Numbered from the stretch's first letter, positions 36,905 through 46,583 are shown. The stretch is 64,000 bases of DNA from an uncultured Methanomicrobiales archaeon (GCA_903926075.1 CAIYHQ010000133.1:50778-114777), one strand, 5' to 3'. Numbers and translations: made by a program. Notes: generated by a model not told the origin, from the sequence alone.

Positions 36905-39655
36905 ATGCTGATGATAAGAATTTTATATGTTGATGATGAGCCTGATCTTCTGGAGATCGGTAAGAAATTCCTTGAAAGAAATCAGGAATTCAGGGTTGAT
37001 ACTACAGTTATGGCAAAAATCGCGCTTGAAATTCTTAACAAAACAAAATATGATGCAGTCATATCAGATTATCAGATGCCAGGAATGGATGGTATTGCCC
37101 TTTTAAAGGAGATCAGGTTAAGGTTCGGTGATTTGCCTTTTATCCTTTTTACCGGACGTGGCAGAGAAGAAATTGCTGTTGAAGCACTCAACAATGGAGC
37201 TGATTTCTATCTGCAGAAAGGTGGAGATTCAAAAGCACAGTTTACTGAACTTTCTCATAAGCTCCTGCAGGCAGTAAACAAACACAACGCAGAAAGGGCA
37301 CTTGCTGAAAGCGAAAGCCGCTTTCGTGATTTGACTGAAAACTCTCTTGATACTATTATGCTCTTTGACCGAGATCTACGACACCTCTATGTCAATCATA
37401 ATGCAGAAGTCCAGACTGGTATTCCCGCGTCTCAATTTATCGGTAAAACTCATAAAGATCTTGGTTTCCCCCAGGATCTGATAAATATCTGGGAAAAAAC
37501 TTTACACGAAGTGTTTGAATCCGGAAGGACTGACCGGATAGAGTTTCAGATACCATCAGGATCCTGGATTGACTGGATGGTAGTCCCTGTGAAATCTGAA
37601 GATGGAACTGTTTTACAGGTGATTACATCGGCAAGAGATATCACCGAACGAAGAAATGCCGAAGAGAGGATCCGTCTTGCTGAATTTTCTCTGGAACATT
37701 CAGGGATTGCAACTTTCTGGTTAGATGAGGATGCAAGAGTTATCCGCGCAAATCTTGCTGCAAGCGAAGCACTTGGATATACACAGGAAGAATTTTCCAA
37801 TATCAAGGTTCATGATTTTGACCCGCTCTACGATCCTTCTGCCTGGAAGGATATATGGCAGCAACTCGCAGAAAAAAAGTATCTTGTTATTGAATCACTT
37901 CATAAACGCAAGGACGGTTCCATTTTCCCTGTAGAGATTGCAAGCAGCTATTTTGAATACAGTGGGAAAAAACTGATCTTTTCATTTGCTAAAGATATTA
38001 GCGGTAGAAAAAAGGCAGAAACTGAAATTAAGGCTGCATATGAACAAATTGCAACTTCTGAAGAAGAACTCAAATCTAATTATGAAAATCTGGCCCGTAG
38101 TCAACAACTTACCAGTGAAAGCGAAGCTCTATTCAGAGGATTATTCGACCAGGCATTTCAATTAACCTGCTTACTGGACCTGAAGGGAAACCTGACCCGG
38201 GTAAATAAAACGGCTATAAGTTTTATAGGCAAAGATATTGAAGAAGTCATCAACCGACCATTTCCACAGACCCCCTGGTGGATAAAAAATCAGGAAGGTC
38301 AGGATAAAATCAGGGATTCAATATCCCGTGCAAATCGTGGAGAGAGTAGCCGGTTCGAAACAACTCACGAGGATAGTAACGGGTATATCCATTATATTGA
38401 TTTCTCATTAAAGCCTGTTTTTGACGATAAAGGGGCTATCATTGCTCTTCTTTCGGAGGGAAGGGATATCACAGACCGGAAAAGAGCAGAAGAAGCACTG
38501 ATAAAGAGTGAAAGAAATTTGAAAAAGATTTCAGATACAGTTCCTGGTGCCCTATTTCAGTTTTATGCGAGGAAAAACGGGGATATGGGGCTCTATTATG
38601 TTAGTGAGCGTTCAGAAGAACTCTTTGGCATTAGTGGAGATCCTAAAACCTTTTTCCCGAGGTTTACGGCCGGTATTGCCCCGGAAGATAAGGAAGCATT
38701 TTTTAATTCTATACAACATTCAATAAAGTCTGAAGAGAAATGGGAGTTTAAAGGAAAATTCTACAAGTCCACAGGTGAGGAGATATACTTCCATGCAATT
38801 TCTCTACCTGATATTACTGATGATGAGCTGATCTTTTATGGTGTGATTTTTGATATAACTTCCCAGGAAATGACAGAAAAAGCTCGTATCGCCAGTGAAG
38901 AGCAATATAGAAGTCTGGTTGAAACCACAGGCACCGGATATGTAATTGTTGACCTGGAAGGAAGAGTGATTGATGCAAACCAGGAATATATCCGACTTAC
39001 AGGCAGAAAAAAATTAAGCGAGATAAAGGGAAAACCGGTAACAGACTGGACAGCACCATATGACCTCAAAAGAAACGCAAAAGAAATTGAGAAATGCATT
39101 AGAAAAGGGGAGGTCAGGGGTCTTGAGATAGATTACAGAAAACCGGATGGTTCGTTTCAGCCCATTGAAGTTAATGCTTCGCTATTTAATTCAGATTCAG
39201 GGGTTATTATCCTGACATTATGCCGGGATATCACAGAACGACGAAGATCAGAGAATGCATTAAAAGAAGAACAGAAATTTACCCGTTTGCTCCTTGATAC
39301 AATTCCAACCTTTTTTGTAGCGATTAATGCAGAAGGCAGGGTCCTTACCATGAATAAGGCCCTTATCAATTTATTGGAATATTCCATTGACGAGGTTAAA
39401 GGAAAGGACTATCTCTCTTCATTTGTTCCAAAAGAAGACAAGGATTTGCTTGCCGATATTTTTAAGGAAATTGTCTATGATGAAAAGGCTACCGTGAACA
39501 AAAACCATGTAATCAGCAAATCCGGAAAAGTCTATCTCATCGAATGGTATGGGAGGCTTGTTAAACATGAGGACAAAAATCTTGACTTTTTTGTTGGTGT
39601 TGGAATTGATATTACAGACAAAGACAATAAAACGAATACCCGGGTTCAATCCTGA
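36905..39655 (+). CDS. Response regulator with about six PAS domains, no output domain
   Basis: 916 residues. REC domain about 4-120 (YVDDEPDLLEIG; phospho-Asp in SDYQMPGMDG; ADFYLQKGG near the end). PAS domains follow at about 138-255, 258-375, 405-525, 535-660, 665-785 and 790-905, several ending in the typical RDITERR. The chain stops there: no HisKA or HATPase. It is the first gene of a run with STAS, RsbW-like ATPase, Cache-HAMP and small partner genes (32, 63 and 48 bp gaps before the first three starts), so it may feed sensory input into that module. Start ATG 36905. Confidence 0.88.
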   Translation: MLMIRILYVDDEPDLLEIGKKFLERNQEFRVDTTVMAKIALEILNKTKYDAVISDYQMPGMDGIALLKEIRLRFGDLPFILFTGRGREEIAVEALNNGADFYLQKGGDSKAQFTELSHKLLQAVNKHNAERALAESESRFRDLTENSLDTIMLFDRDLRHLYVNHNAEVQTGIPASQFIGKTHKDLGFPQDLINIWEKTLHEVFESGRTDRIEFQIPSGSWIDWMVVPVKSEDGTVLQVITSARDITERRNAEERIRLAEFSLEHSGIATFWLDEDARVIRANLAASEALGYTQEEFSNIKVHDFDPLYDPSAWKDIWQQLAEKKYLVIESLHKRKDGSIFPVEIASSYFEYSGKKLIFSFAKDISGRKKAETEIKAAYEQIATSEEELKSNYENLARSQQLTSESEALFRGLFDQAFQLTCLLDLKGNLTRVNKTAISFIGKDIEEVINRPFPQTPWWIKNQEGQDKIRDSISRANRGESSRFETTHEDSNGYIHYIDFSLKPVFDDKGAIIALLSEGRDITDRKRAEEALIKSERNLKKISDTVPGALFQFYARKNGDMGLYYVSERSEELFGISGDPKTFFPRFTAGIAPEDKEAFFNSIQHSIKSEEKWEFKGKFYKSTGEEIYFHAISLPDITDDELIFYGVIFDITSQEMTEKARIASEEQYRSLVETTGTGYVIVDLEGRVIDANQEYIRLTGRKKLSEIKGKPVTDWTAPYDLKRNAKEIEKCIRKGEVRGLEIDYRKPDGSFQPIEVNASLFNSDSGVIILTLCRDITERRRSENALKEEQKFTRLLLDTIPTFFVAINAEGRVLTMNKALINLLEYSIDEVKGKDYLSSFVPKEDKDLLADIFKEIVYDEKATVNKNHVISKSGKVYLIEWYGRLVKHEDKNLDFFVGVGIDITDKDNKTNTRVQS

Positions 39656-39687
39656 ATGCTCAAATAGAATTACATCCCTTAAATATT

Positions 39688-40038
39688 ATGGCTGAGATCC
39701 TCAAGGTATCAATAAGTGAAGAGGGTGATGTATCGGTCATCTCATTTTCAGGACGAATGGATGCAAACTCCTCAAAAGATGGAGACAAAGCTCTGCAGGA
39801 GATGATCGATAATGGAAAAACTAAAATTGTTGTTTGTTGTGAAGAACTTTCCTACATCAGCAGTTCCGGGTTAAGGATCCTTCTCTCCGCAGTCAAGAGA
39901 CTTCGTGCAACTGGCGGAGATTTAAAGCTTTCAAACCTTACCACGAGTATAAAGGACATCATCACAATGACCGGATTTAACAGAATTTTTACGATATTTG
40001 AAACCGTAGAAGAGGCAATAGAGAGCTTTAAAAAATAA
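39688..40038 (+). CDS. STAS-domain protein (anti-sigma-factor antagonist-like)
   Basis: 116 residues, a single STAS domain like SpoIIAA/RsbV. VSVISFSGRMDANSS forms the first strands and YISSSGLRIL near 55 is the site where the bacterial proteins are phosphorylated on Ser by their partner kinase; all residues needed are present. Followed by the RsbW-like ATPase gene after 63 bp, the bacterial gene order of a partner-switching pair. Archaea have no sigma factors, so the target must be something else. Confidence 0.9.
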   Translation: MAEILKVSISEEGDVSVISFSGRMDANSSKDGDKALQEMIDNGKTKIVVCCEELSYISSSGLRILLSAVKRLRATGGDLKLSNLTTSIKDIITMTGFNRIFTIFETVEEAIESFKK

Positions 40039-40101
40039 ACTTTCCTGAAAACCGTTTTTCAGGATTATCAGAACATTGTCTGGTACACAGGTGTATTCTT
40101 T

Positions 40102-40527
40102 ATGAGCAGCACATATACCCTGGCAACAAATGCATCACTTAAAGAGATTTCTACAATTGCTGAGTTTATCACGAGCTCACTCACCTGTTCGGGTGTTATG
40201 GAGGAGATTATTTTTGCAATTGAACTTGCTGTTGATGAAATTACCAATAATATAATGATGTACGCTTATCCAGCGGGTGAAGGTACCATGAAAATCATGA
40301 TTGATGTTTCAGGGACCGATATTTCTATTGAGATACGTGACCAGGGCAAAGAGTTTAATCCTCTCCTATTTCCTCCGCCTGATATATCAAGTAATTCAGA
40401 TGAAAGAAAAATCGGCGGTTTAGGAATTCATATGGTTCGTTCTATCATGGACAAAGTGAACTACGAACGCAGGGATGGCCAGAATATTTTAAAACTAAAT
40501 AAATCATTATCCGGAACAAAACCATAA
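40102..40527 (+). CDS. RsbW/SpoIIAB-like HATPase (anti-sigma-factor kinase-like)
   Basis: 141 residues, one HATPase_c_2 domain. N-box LAVDEITNNIMMYAYP near 47, G1 box EIRDQGKEFNP near 77, and G2 box KIGGLGIHMVRSIMD near 103: the Bergerat ATP site is complete, so it should bind ATP and phosphorylate the STAS serine. No histidine kinase dimerisation domain. Lies between the STAS gene and the membrane sensor gene, making a candidate phosphorylation switch under control of an extracellular signal. Confidence 0.9.
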   Translation: MSSTYTLATNASLKEISTIAEFITSSLTCSGVMEEIIFAIELAVDEITNNIMMYAYPAGEGTMKIMIDVSGTDISIEIRDQGKEFNPLLFPPPDISSNSDERKIGGLGIHMVRSIMDKVNYERRDGQNILKLNKSLSGTKP

Positions 40528-40575
40528 AATATATATTTTTATACTGGATAACCATTGCTTACTGGAGCTAACAAA

Positions 40576-41394
40576 TTGGTATCTATTCAACACAGCCTTC
40601 AAACAAAACTTACCTTTAGTTTTATCATTTTGATTCTTCTTATTGCAGGGATGACTTTTATCTATACGTATGGAGAGACAAAAAACGCCTTAAAAGCATC
40701 AATTCGCGATGAACTTATTGAGATTGCTGGTTCAGATTCAACACAGATAAATGGTGACCAGGTCGCCGAGATAAAGGCTGGTGACGAGGGAAGTCAAAAA
40801 TACCTTGCAATACGTGATGAGTTATGGAAATTAAGAAGCCGAAGTACTGTTACAAAAAATCTGTACCTTTTCCGGGTTAACAATTCAAATCTCGAATTTA
40901 TCGTTGATGACCTTTATGGGATCGACCCGGATTACGCGAAGACTGGGGAATCCTATGACTCACCTGACCATGACCTGATCATCGGAGCCCAGTCAAATGC
41001 TACAGCTTCCAATGAATTTTACACTGATAAATGGGGAACTTTCCTTTCAGGTTATGCACCAGTAACTGACAGTAAGGGTAATGTTGTTGCGGTACTGGGT
41101 GTTGACATGAGGGCAGATAATGTCATTGCGCGTGAAAATTTCATAGGAAATACGATATACCTGATCCTTGCGATATCCATAATAATTGCAGGCTGCATGA
41201 TAGCTTTCTTCTCAAGGACAATTATCCGTGACATTAAAAAATTAAATGCGTCAGCTGAAAAGATAAGCTTGGGTGATATGGATGTCATGGTGGATGTCGA
41301 AAGGAAGGACGAGATTGGAGAACTTGCACATTCATTCTCGCGCATGGTTACAAGCCTTAAGATAATGATGATGCATGATGATAAGAAAGAATAA
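40576..41394 (+). CDS. Membrane sensor: TM-Cache-TM-HAMP, no output domain, paralogue 2
   Basis: About 272 residues, paralogous to the protein at 10446-11270. TM1 near 10-32 (LTFSFIILILLIAGM), Cache-like domain to about 185 (FYTDKWGTFLSGYAP, VAVLGVDMRAD), TM2 near 195-215, HAMP about 215-265 (RTIIRDIKKL; DEIGELAHSFSRM), short basic tail. No kinase domain. Start: TTG at 40576 is chosen because GGAG at 40564-40567 is 8 nt upstream and because it aligns with the paralogue; an earlier TTG at 40555 is in frame. Fourth gene of the signalling run, upstream of the small partner gene by 12 bp. Confidence 0.88.
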   Translation: MVSIQHSLQTKLTFSFIILILLIAGMTFIYTYGETKNALKASIRDELIEIAGSDSTQINGDQVAEIKAGDEGSQKYLAIRDELWKLRSRSTVTKNLYLFRVNNSNLEFIVDDLYGIDPDYAKTGESYDSPDHDLIIGAQSNATASNEFYTDKWGTFLSGYAPVTDSKGNVVAVLGVDMRADNVIARENFIGNTIYLILAISIIIAGCMIAFFSRTIIRDIKKLNASAEKISLGDMDVMVDVERKDEIGELAHSFSRMVTSLKIMMMHDDKKE

Positions 41395-41406
41395 CGCAGG
41401 TGTGAT

Positions 41407-41640
41407 ATGATGAGTGAACTCTCTGACCGCATACTTACTATATCCTTAGTATATCTGGGGCCGGCTGCAAAGATGTTCCTTGAAAGGCAGACTCTTGCGC
41501 ATATGGATAAACTGAAATTTGAAGATATTACTCCCTCTCACCTCCCTGAACTTGTAAAATGGATAAATATATCAGGAGGACTTCTAATAGGAGCAGAGAA
41601 AGCTAAGGAATTTGGAGAGAAAATTCGAAGTATAAGCTAA
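41407..41640 (+). CDS. Small partner protein of Cache-HAMP sensor, paralogue 2
   Basis: 77 residues, paralogous to the product at 10194-10430 (shared YLGPAxKxFLERQT, LKFED, PELVKWI). Starts ATG-ATG with AGGTG a few bases upstream. It closes the signalling operon, 12 bp after the Cache-HAMP gene. Same unknown family as its paralogue; no enzyme motif. The conserved gene order at two loci is the main evidence that it works with the sensor. Converges on the polymerase gene, 10 bp apart. Confidence 0.78.
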   Translation: MMSELSDRILTISLVYLGPAAKMFLERQTLAHMDKLKFEDITPSHLPELVKWINISGGLLIGAEKAKEFGEKIRSIS

Positions 41641-41650
41641 AAAAGAGTTC

Positions 41651-43639
41651 TCACTCCCCCATATTTTCATTAAGTCCCGCTTTCCTCAAAGCAAAGTCAA
41701 TTTCTTCCCATGCTTTATCAAGAATTTTCTTGTAGAATTCATAATCCGGTTCTCCTTCTCCTATATCAATTTCGACCTCCCACTTTTTGTGGTCTGAAAC
41801 AATGTACTGGATTTCCATTCCAGGTTTTATAAAAATTCCATGGTCATTATATTTTGCAATTGCTGATGCTTCCGCACACCTATGGCGATATTTTATTGTA
41901 CTCACTTTGCGGGTAATAAGCAGATTCTCGTGAGATTGAGAATATACCTCTTCCCTCTTCTTCTCATAAATCTCCCGCAGGACCGGACTTAAATAAAAAA
42001 GCTCATTAATAGAAACCGCTGAACGCATCGCTTCAAATAAATCATTCTGGGCGTTCCTTACATAATCCGGGGTGTCATTCCGTCTCGATAAAACGCCACG
42101 TTTTTTGATCTCTGATGACGTAAGTCGTCCAAAGTATCGTGTATATGACCCGGTCCCATCTTTCTGGGGAAGAAAAACTATCCAGTTATACTCTTCTATC
42201 TCTGTAGGGATTTTTGCATACTCCTCAATCCGTTTTTTTAATAGGGAAACGGGTTTGCCTTTTACCCAGAGACAGTCCACAATTCCGTGGATTATCAAGA
42301 ACCCTTCAACTTCTGCAATCTCTTTAGAATGAATAAGAATATCTCTCGAGTGCCTTGTTATAGCCTCATGTACACCGATATGCCCGAATTTAGCGTTTTT
42401 AAATCCCGTATACCCAAAACAGACTACAAGGAGCCACTTTAAGATTGAATCTATTCCAGATACAGAAGGGTCCTCTTTTTTCCTTAATTTTGTCTCTTTT
42501 CTTAAATTAAGCACAGGTTCGAGGACCTGCGGTAAAAACCCCTTTATCCCGGGTTTTGTAAGAGTTTCGGGTGAAAGGTTGTAATTTACAATAATTGACG
42601 GGTACATCGATGTAAAGTCAATCTGGTATACATTTTCATAGATGTTTGCGACAGGCTTGAACATCATTCCCCCCCTGTCAGAAGTCCTGATGTCACAGTA
42701 CAACCTTTCCTTTTCAGGTTCATCCTTCCTGTAAGGGATTGCTAAACCTCTCCGGACCGCTTCATATACTTCATATCCTGATATAAGGGTTCCTGGAGTA
42801 AATCTTGATACATAATTAGGAGAAAGGCCTGCGAGACGGGAACAAAGCAGAACACCTGGAAGTCCACCTTCCCTGTATGTAAAACTCTGGGCCGTGTCGA
42901 TTACAATTCTTCCATCCGGAACGTAAGCTGCTCCCCTGTACTCAACTTTGCCATAGGACCAGTAAGAATGTCCCATAATCCTGCGATATTTCCCGTTCCT
43001 GCTAAAAGAATCCTCTAGATCATATCTCTTTGCACGGTTCAGGATTTCAGGGAGCCACAGGTCAGCAGATGGCATAAGTATGACATCTGGATTAAGTTCG
43101 CCTATTAATGCAAATAGAGATGAGAGGACCTCGGGTTCAGTTCCTGTAATGTCTCCTGCTTCAGTTTCATTTTGTTTAAAGAATAGTTTATTTATTGGCT
43201 TTTTGTCAAAAAAGCTCTGTGGGATTTTCAGGGTAATTACTGACAATGGAAAATCTGTAGTAACAGAGAATCTTTCATTTATGTCTGAACAGCAGGGAAC
43301 AGTATTCCTTTCTGCAAAAAAACGTTGTTCCCCCCTGATGTCGACATTGTACAATTTTGACTGATAATTTGTCTCTTTTTCGATTATATCTGCAACTTGT
43401 CTTGGAGCTTCTATCCTATATCCTGAAAAACTTTCATTAATTGTTTTAATTTTAGTCTCTTCAATAGAAAAGTGGTCTTCAAGACCAGCTATGAGATTAG
43501 AGGATTCCCGGTCTTCTGGAAGAGTGAAGGAGAATGAGGGTATAAATGGGTGGTTGGTACATGAAACCCCAGCTCCCTTTTTTTTTCCTTTTACCCACAA
43601 TGAAATTCCATCCCTGTGAACAGCATCTAAAACCCACAC
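41651..43639 (-). CDS. PolB2-type family B DNA polymerase homologue, probably inactive
   Basis: 662 residues. GTG start. Family B motifs: motif A DFTSMYPSIIVNYN near 347; motif B region LKWLLVVCFGYTGFKNAKFG near 405 (K and YG retained as K and FGYTG); motif C reads HGIVDCLW near 460 where active enzymes have YxDTDS, so the first catalytic Asp is Ile and Ser is Cys. The N-terminal part is a worn exonuclease-like domain. Archaeal PolB2 proteins with altered catalytic residues are known and are thought to serve in repair or as structural subunits. Downstream of a degenerate RecA-like gene (17 bp gap), the gene pair reported for PolB2 in archaea. Confidence 0.85.
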   Translation of the reverse strand: MWVLDAVHRDGISLWVKGKKKGAGVSCTNHPFIPSFSFTLPEDRESSNLIAGLEDHFSIEETKIKTINESFSGYRIEAPRQVADIIEKETNYQSKLYNVDIRGEQRFFAERNTVPCCSDINERFSVTTDFPLSVITLKIPQSFFDKKPINKLFFKQNETEAGDITGTEPEVLSSLFALIGELNPDVILMPSADLWLPEILNRAKRYDLEDSFSRNGKYRRIMGHSYWSYGKVEYRGAAYVPDGRIVIDTAQSFTYREGGLPGVLLCSRLAGLSPNYVSRFTPGTLISGYEVYEAVRRGLAIPYRKDEPEKERLYCDIRTSDRGGMMFKPVANIYENVYQIDFTSMYPSIIVNYNLSPETLTKPGIKGFLPQVLEPVLNLRKETKLRKKEDPSVSGIDSILKWLLVVCFGYTGFKNAKFGHIGVHEAITRHSRDILIHSKEIAEVEGFLIIHGIVDCLWVKGKPVSLLKKRIEEYAKIPTEIEEYNWIVFLPQKDGTGSYTRYFGRLTSSEIKKRGVLSRRNDTPDYVRNAQNDLFEAMRSAVSINELFYLSPVLREIYEKKREEVYSQSHENLLITRKVSTIKYRHRCAEASAIAKYNDHGIFIKPGMEIQYIVSDHKKWEVEIDIGEGEPDYEFYKKILDKAWEEIDFALRKAGLNENMGE

Positions 43640-43656
43640 GACTCTCTTCCCCTTCG

Positions 43657-44181
43657 TTAGATGATAAGTTTTGCCTGCGATTTATCGAAATATTGCTTTT
43701 CTACCTTTGAATGTCCTGATTCATGCTTATGGTCCTGGTATTTCAATTGCGGAATAAAGTAAAAAACCCGGTCTGCAGAATTAGAAAGATACCTGAATGT
43801 TTTATTGTCTGCCCGTGAATAAAGTATGACTGCGGCCTCTTTTGCTGCATGTTTCAAAGCCCTTGCGACCTCGTGGAGTGATGAAGAGCCATCTCCGTCA
43901 AAAAGTGACGGGTCATGTTCAAGAAAAATTATGGTATGGTGAGCCTCCCTAAGAATTGAGAGCAGTTGAAACGCTGTAAACGCTCTTTGAACATAAAAAT
44001 GACCTACATTGCGATTAATTCCGGTAAGCAGGCTTGAATAATTACCAGATATATAAAGAAACAGGAACCTCTGAAACTCATTAGAATTATTGATACTTTC
44101 AAGAATAATTTCTCCAGGCGAGATTATTGCATGAAACAGGCCTGTTTCGATAGTGATCAGGGGGTGAAGGTGAAACCTCAT
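43657..44181 (-). CDS. Degenerate RecA/RadA-like protein, partner of PolB2
   Basis: 174 residues. The sequence HHTIIFLEHDPSLFDGDG near 83 resembles a Walker B strand of the RecA fold, and LHEVARALKHAAKEAAVILYS plus ADRVFYF continue it as in RadA-like proteins, but no Walker A (GxxxxGKT) is present, so ATP is probably not hydrolysed. The gene is upstream of, and surely co-transcribed with, the PolB2 gene. By analogy with ImuA-like helpers it may support lesion repair. Assignment is from fold-pattern reading, so only moderate. Confidence 0.65.
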   Translation of the reverse strand: MRFHLHPLITIETGLFHAIISPGEIILESINNSNEFQRFLFLYISGNYSSLLTGINRNVGHFYVQRAFTAFQLLSILREAHHTIIFLEHDPSLFDGDGSSSLHEVARALKHAAKEAAVILYSRADNKTFRYLSNSADRVFYFIPQLKYQDHKHESGHSKVEKQYFDKSQAKLII

Positions 44182-44310
44182 ACATGTACTGGTATCCTGA
44201 AGATCTATTGAAAATGCACCTCCCGTGCTCCGTGAAAGTGAAATTACATTATTTACTTTATGGTACGAACTTTCAATACTTCTAATAACCTAGATTAATT
44301 TGGAAAGAGC

Positions 44311-45078
44311 ATGAATAAAAATAAAAATGAGATACAACATCTTACAGCCGCCGACTATGCAGATGTAAAGTTTGAGAAAGTTATCCTTCCTCTTGGCTCA
44401 CTTGAAAGCCATGGACCCCATATGCCATTTGCGACTGACACATTTACTGCATATCTCCTTGCACTGGAAATTGCAAAAGCGGTCCCGAAAACTGCAGTAC
44501 TGCCTCCTTTAAACTATGGCGTAAGTGAGCATTATAAATCTTTTTCATTTACGGTTTCCCTTCGGTTCGAGACCGAAACTTCAATTCTGGATGACATTTT
44601 TGATTCCCTTTACCGCGAGGGGATAAAGAAGATCTTTGTATTAAATGGCCACGACGGCAATATCGCTCCACTTGAGATAGCTTCGAGAAAGGTTAAGGTA
44701 GCTCATCCTGATATTAAGATAGTCACATTGGATGCATGGTGGAATACCCTGCTCTCCCTCCTCCCTTCCAATTTTTTTGAAGTCTGGAACGGACTTGGTC
44801 ATGGTGGCGAGGGGGAACTATCTATCGGGCTTGAACTGTTCCCAGAGCTCTGTAAACCTGAATTGGCTAAAGGTGTTGTTCCGGTCCTGCCTAAACATCT
44901 TGATGTCAAATGGAAGTTTGATGAACTCACAAATTGCGGAGCATCAGGTGACCCAACAAAGGCAACAAAGGAAAAGGGGGCGGTTATGAAGAAAGTGCTC
45001 CTCGAAACCATAATTGCCGGGCTTTTGTCACTTGATGAATGCGACTGGGACTATCGTTCACCTGAAGTTAAAGGCTGA
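44311..45078 (+). CDS. Creatininase-family amidohydrolase
   Basis: 255 residues. Metal-dependent amidohydrolase: LPLGSLESHGPHMPFATDT near 26 holds Glu, His and Asp ligands, NGHDGN near 111 and GHGGEGELS near 168 give the rest. The archaeal members include ArfB, the formamide hydrolase (FAPy deformylase) of riboflavin and F420 synthesis; that is a reasonable but unproven guess. Cytoplasmic and monocistronic; divergent from the PolB2 pair, with a 129-bp intergenic region. Confidence 0.85.
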   Translation: MNKNKNEIQHLTAADYADVKFEKVILPLGSLESHGPHMPFATDTFTAYLLALEIAKAVPKTAVLPPLNYGVSEHYKSFSFTVSLRFETETSILDDIFDSLYREGIKKIFVLNGHDGNIAPLEIASRKVKVAHPDIKIVTLDAWWNTLLSLLPSNFFEVWNGLGHGGEGELSIGLELFPELCKPELAKGVVPVLPKHLDVKWKFDELTNCGASGDPTKATKEKGAVMKKVLLETIIAGLLSLDECDWDYRSPEVKG

Positions 45079-45101
45079 ACCCGAATCCCTAAAAAATGAA
45101 A

Positions 45102-46415
45102 TTAGCCGGATTCCAGTCTCGCAAGAGACTGCCAGCTTAAATAGTTCTTTTTATCTTCCTGAACCGATCTTAGATATGATGATATTGCACCGGTGGTGTT
45201 GCCTGTAACAAGAAGGGTGTCACCATACTCTCTCCAGACCTCACTTTGATTCGGTGAAAATTTAGTGGCTGATTTCAATAATTCAAGAGCTTCATTATAC
45301 TGGCCCAGATGAATCATGCATTGGGCCTTGTCCAGATATGCTTTTCCTGAACGCGGGTCAAGAACGAGTGCATTATCAAATGCCTGAATAGCTTCATCAT
45401 ATCTTGCAAGTTGCACAAGACAGTTCCCTTTGTCGTCCCAGGCAAGCGGATAATCTGGTTTAAGTTGAATAAGCCGGTCAAACGCGATAAGCGCATCAGA
45501 ATAGTTTCCTGTCTCAAAAAGGAGCTTCCCTAGATTGGCCCACCCTGACAGGTCTTCACTGCCAAAGTACGTTGCATCCCTGAAAGCATTAAGAGCCCCT
45601 TTTGTCTGACCCATGTTATACAATGTAACTCCTTTGTTCACATAGGCACTAGTATATGAAATATTGAGTAGTATTGCCACGTTAAATGCAGAAAGAGCGT
45701 CAGAATATCTCCCCATCTCATTAAGGACATTGCCCTTGTTAAGCCATATTTTAGGGTCGTCATCTTTTAGTTTAAGGGCCCTGTCATAATATGTTAGTGC
45801 GACAGGGTAATTCCCTGAGTCTGCATATATATTTGCCATTCCAAAGAGGGCACTTGTATTGTCAGGTTCACTTTTTGTAACTTTCTCATAGGTCATCAGG
45901 GCATCCTTTGTTTTCCCTGACGATTCATATGCAAAACCAAGGAGAATTAAAGCATTATTATCTGTTTTGTTTATTTCAAGTGCATTAAGCAGGCATTGAA
46001 TGGCTTCCGGATATTTATTCGATTTGATAAAACTATTTGCAAGTATTGTCCAGTTTCTTTCAGGAAATTCGTTTACCTGACTCAACTTGTTATTATTTGA
46101 AAAAACATTTATTGCTTTGAGTGAGTAGGCAATATCACTACCTGATATTGAATAAACTGTAAGTTTGGCAGTATATGATCCTGATTTTTCATATGTGTGG
46201 GTCGGACTTCTTGTAACTGAGCTCCCGCCATCTCCAAAGTCCCAATCCCATGAAACAGGATTTCCAGTAGAACGGTCCGTAAAATGAACAGTCATTGGCG
46301 TTTCTCCTTTTGTAGGTGAAAATGAAAAAAGCGCCTTTAACGGAGTTACAGCAGAGCACTGCCAGGATAAGCTGAATAAGAACAAAACAAGAAAGATGGT
46401 CAAAGTAGATTTCAT
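45102..46415 (-). CDS. Secreted PKD-TPR protein
   Basis: 437 residues. Signal peptide about 1-23; PKD domain about 28-105 (PMTVHFTDRSTGNPVSWDWD, then FGDGGSS); then about nine TPR units to the end (for example MTYEKVTKSEPDNTSALFG and IAFDRLIQLKPDYPLAW). PKD plus TPR on the outer surface suggests a binding scaffold for cell-surface proteins. No C-terminal anchor. Converges with the creatininase gene (23 bp apart); divergent from the giant repeat-protein gene 168 bp away. Confidence 0.9.
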   Translation of the reverse strand: MKSTLTIFLVLFLFSLSWQCSAVTPLKALFSFSPTKGETPMTVHFTDRSTGNPVSWDWDFGDGGSSVTRSPTHTYEKSGSYTAKLTVYSISGSDIAYSLKAINVFSNNNKLSQVNEFPERNWTILANSFIKSNKYPEAIQCLLNALEINKTDNNALILLGFAYESSGKTKDALMTYEKVTKSEPDNTSALFGMANIYADSGNYPVALTYYDRALKLKDDDPKIWLNKGNVLNEMGRYSDALSAFNVAILLNISYTSAYVNKGVTLYNMGQTKGALNAFRDATYFGSEDLSGWANLGKLLFETGNYSDALIAFDRLIQLKPDYPLAWDDKGNCLVQLARYDEAIQAFDNALVLDPRSGKAYLDKAQCMIHLGQYNEALELLKSATKFSPNQSEVWREYGDTLLVTGNTTGAISSYLRSVQEDKKNYLSWQSLARLESG

Positions 46416-46583
46416 ATTTTTTCACTATTTAATTCAGGTGGATAAATTTTCGTCATACAGCTATGTAAATGATGTCAGATGTTGCAGACCAGGATAAAAA
46501 AAATCAGGAATTATAAGAGAAAACTTTATATCATAAAAATGCTTACGCTATGCATTTAAAACAACATTTTAGGGGAATGTTTT

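Noticed and set aside
41651..43639. Replicative DNA polymerase
   Set aside because: Motif C lacks a catalytic Asp and the protein is shorter than replicative PolB enzymes.
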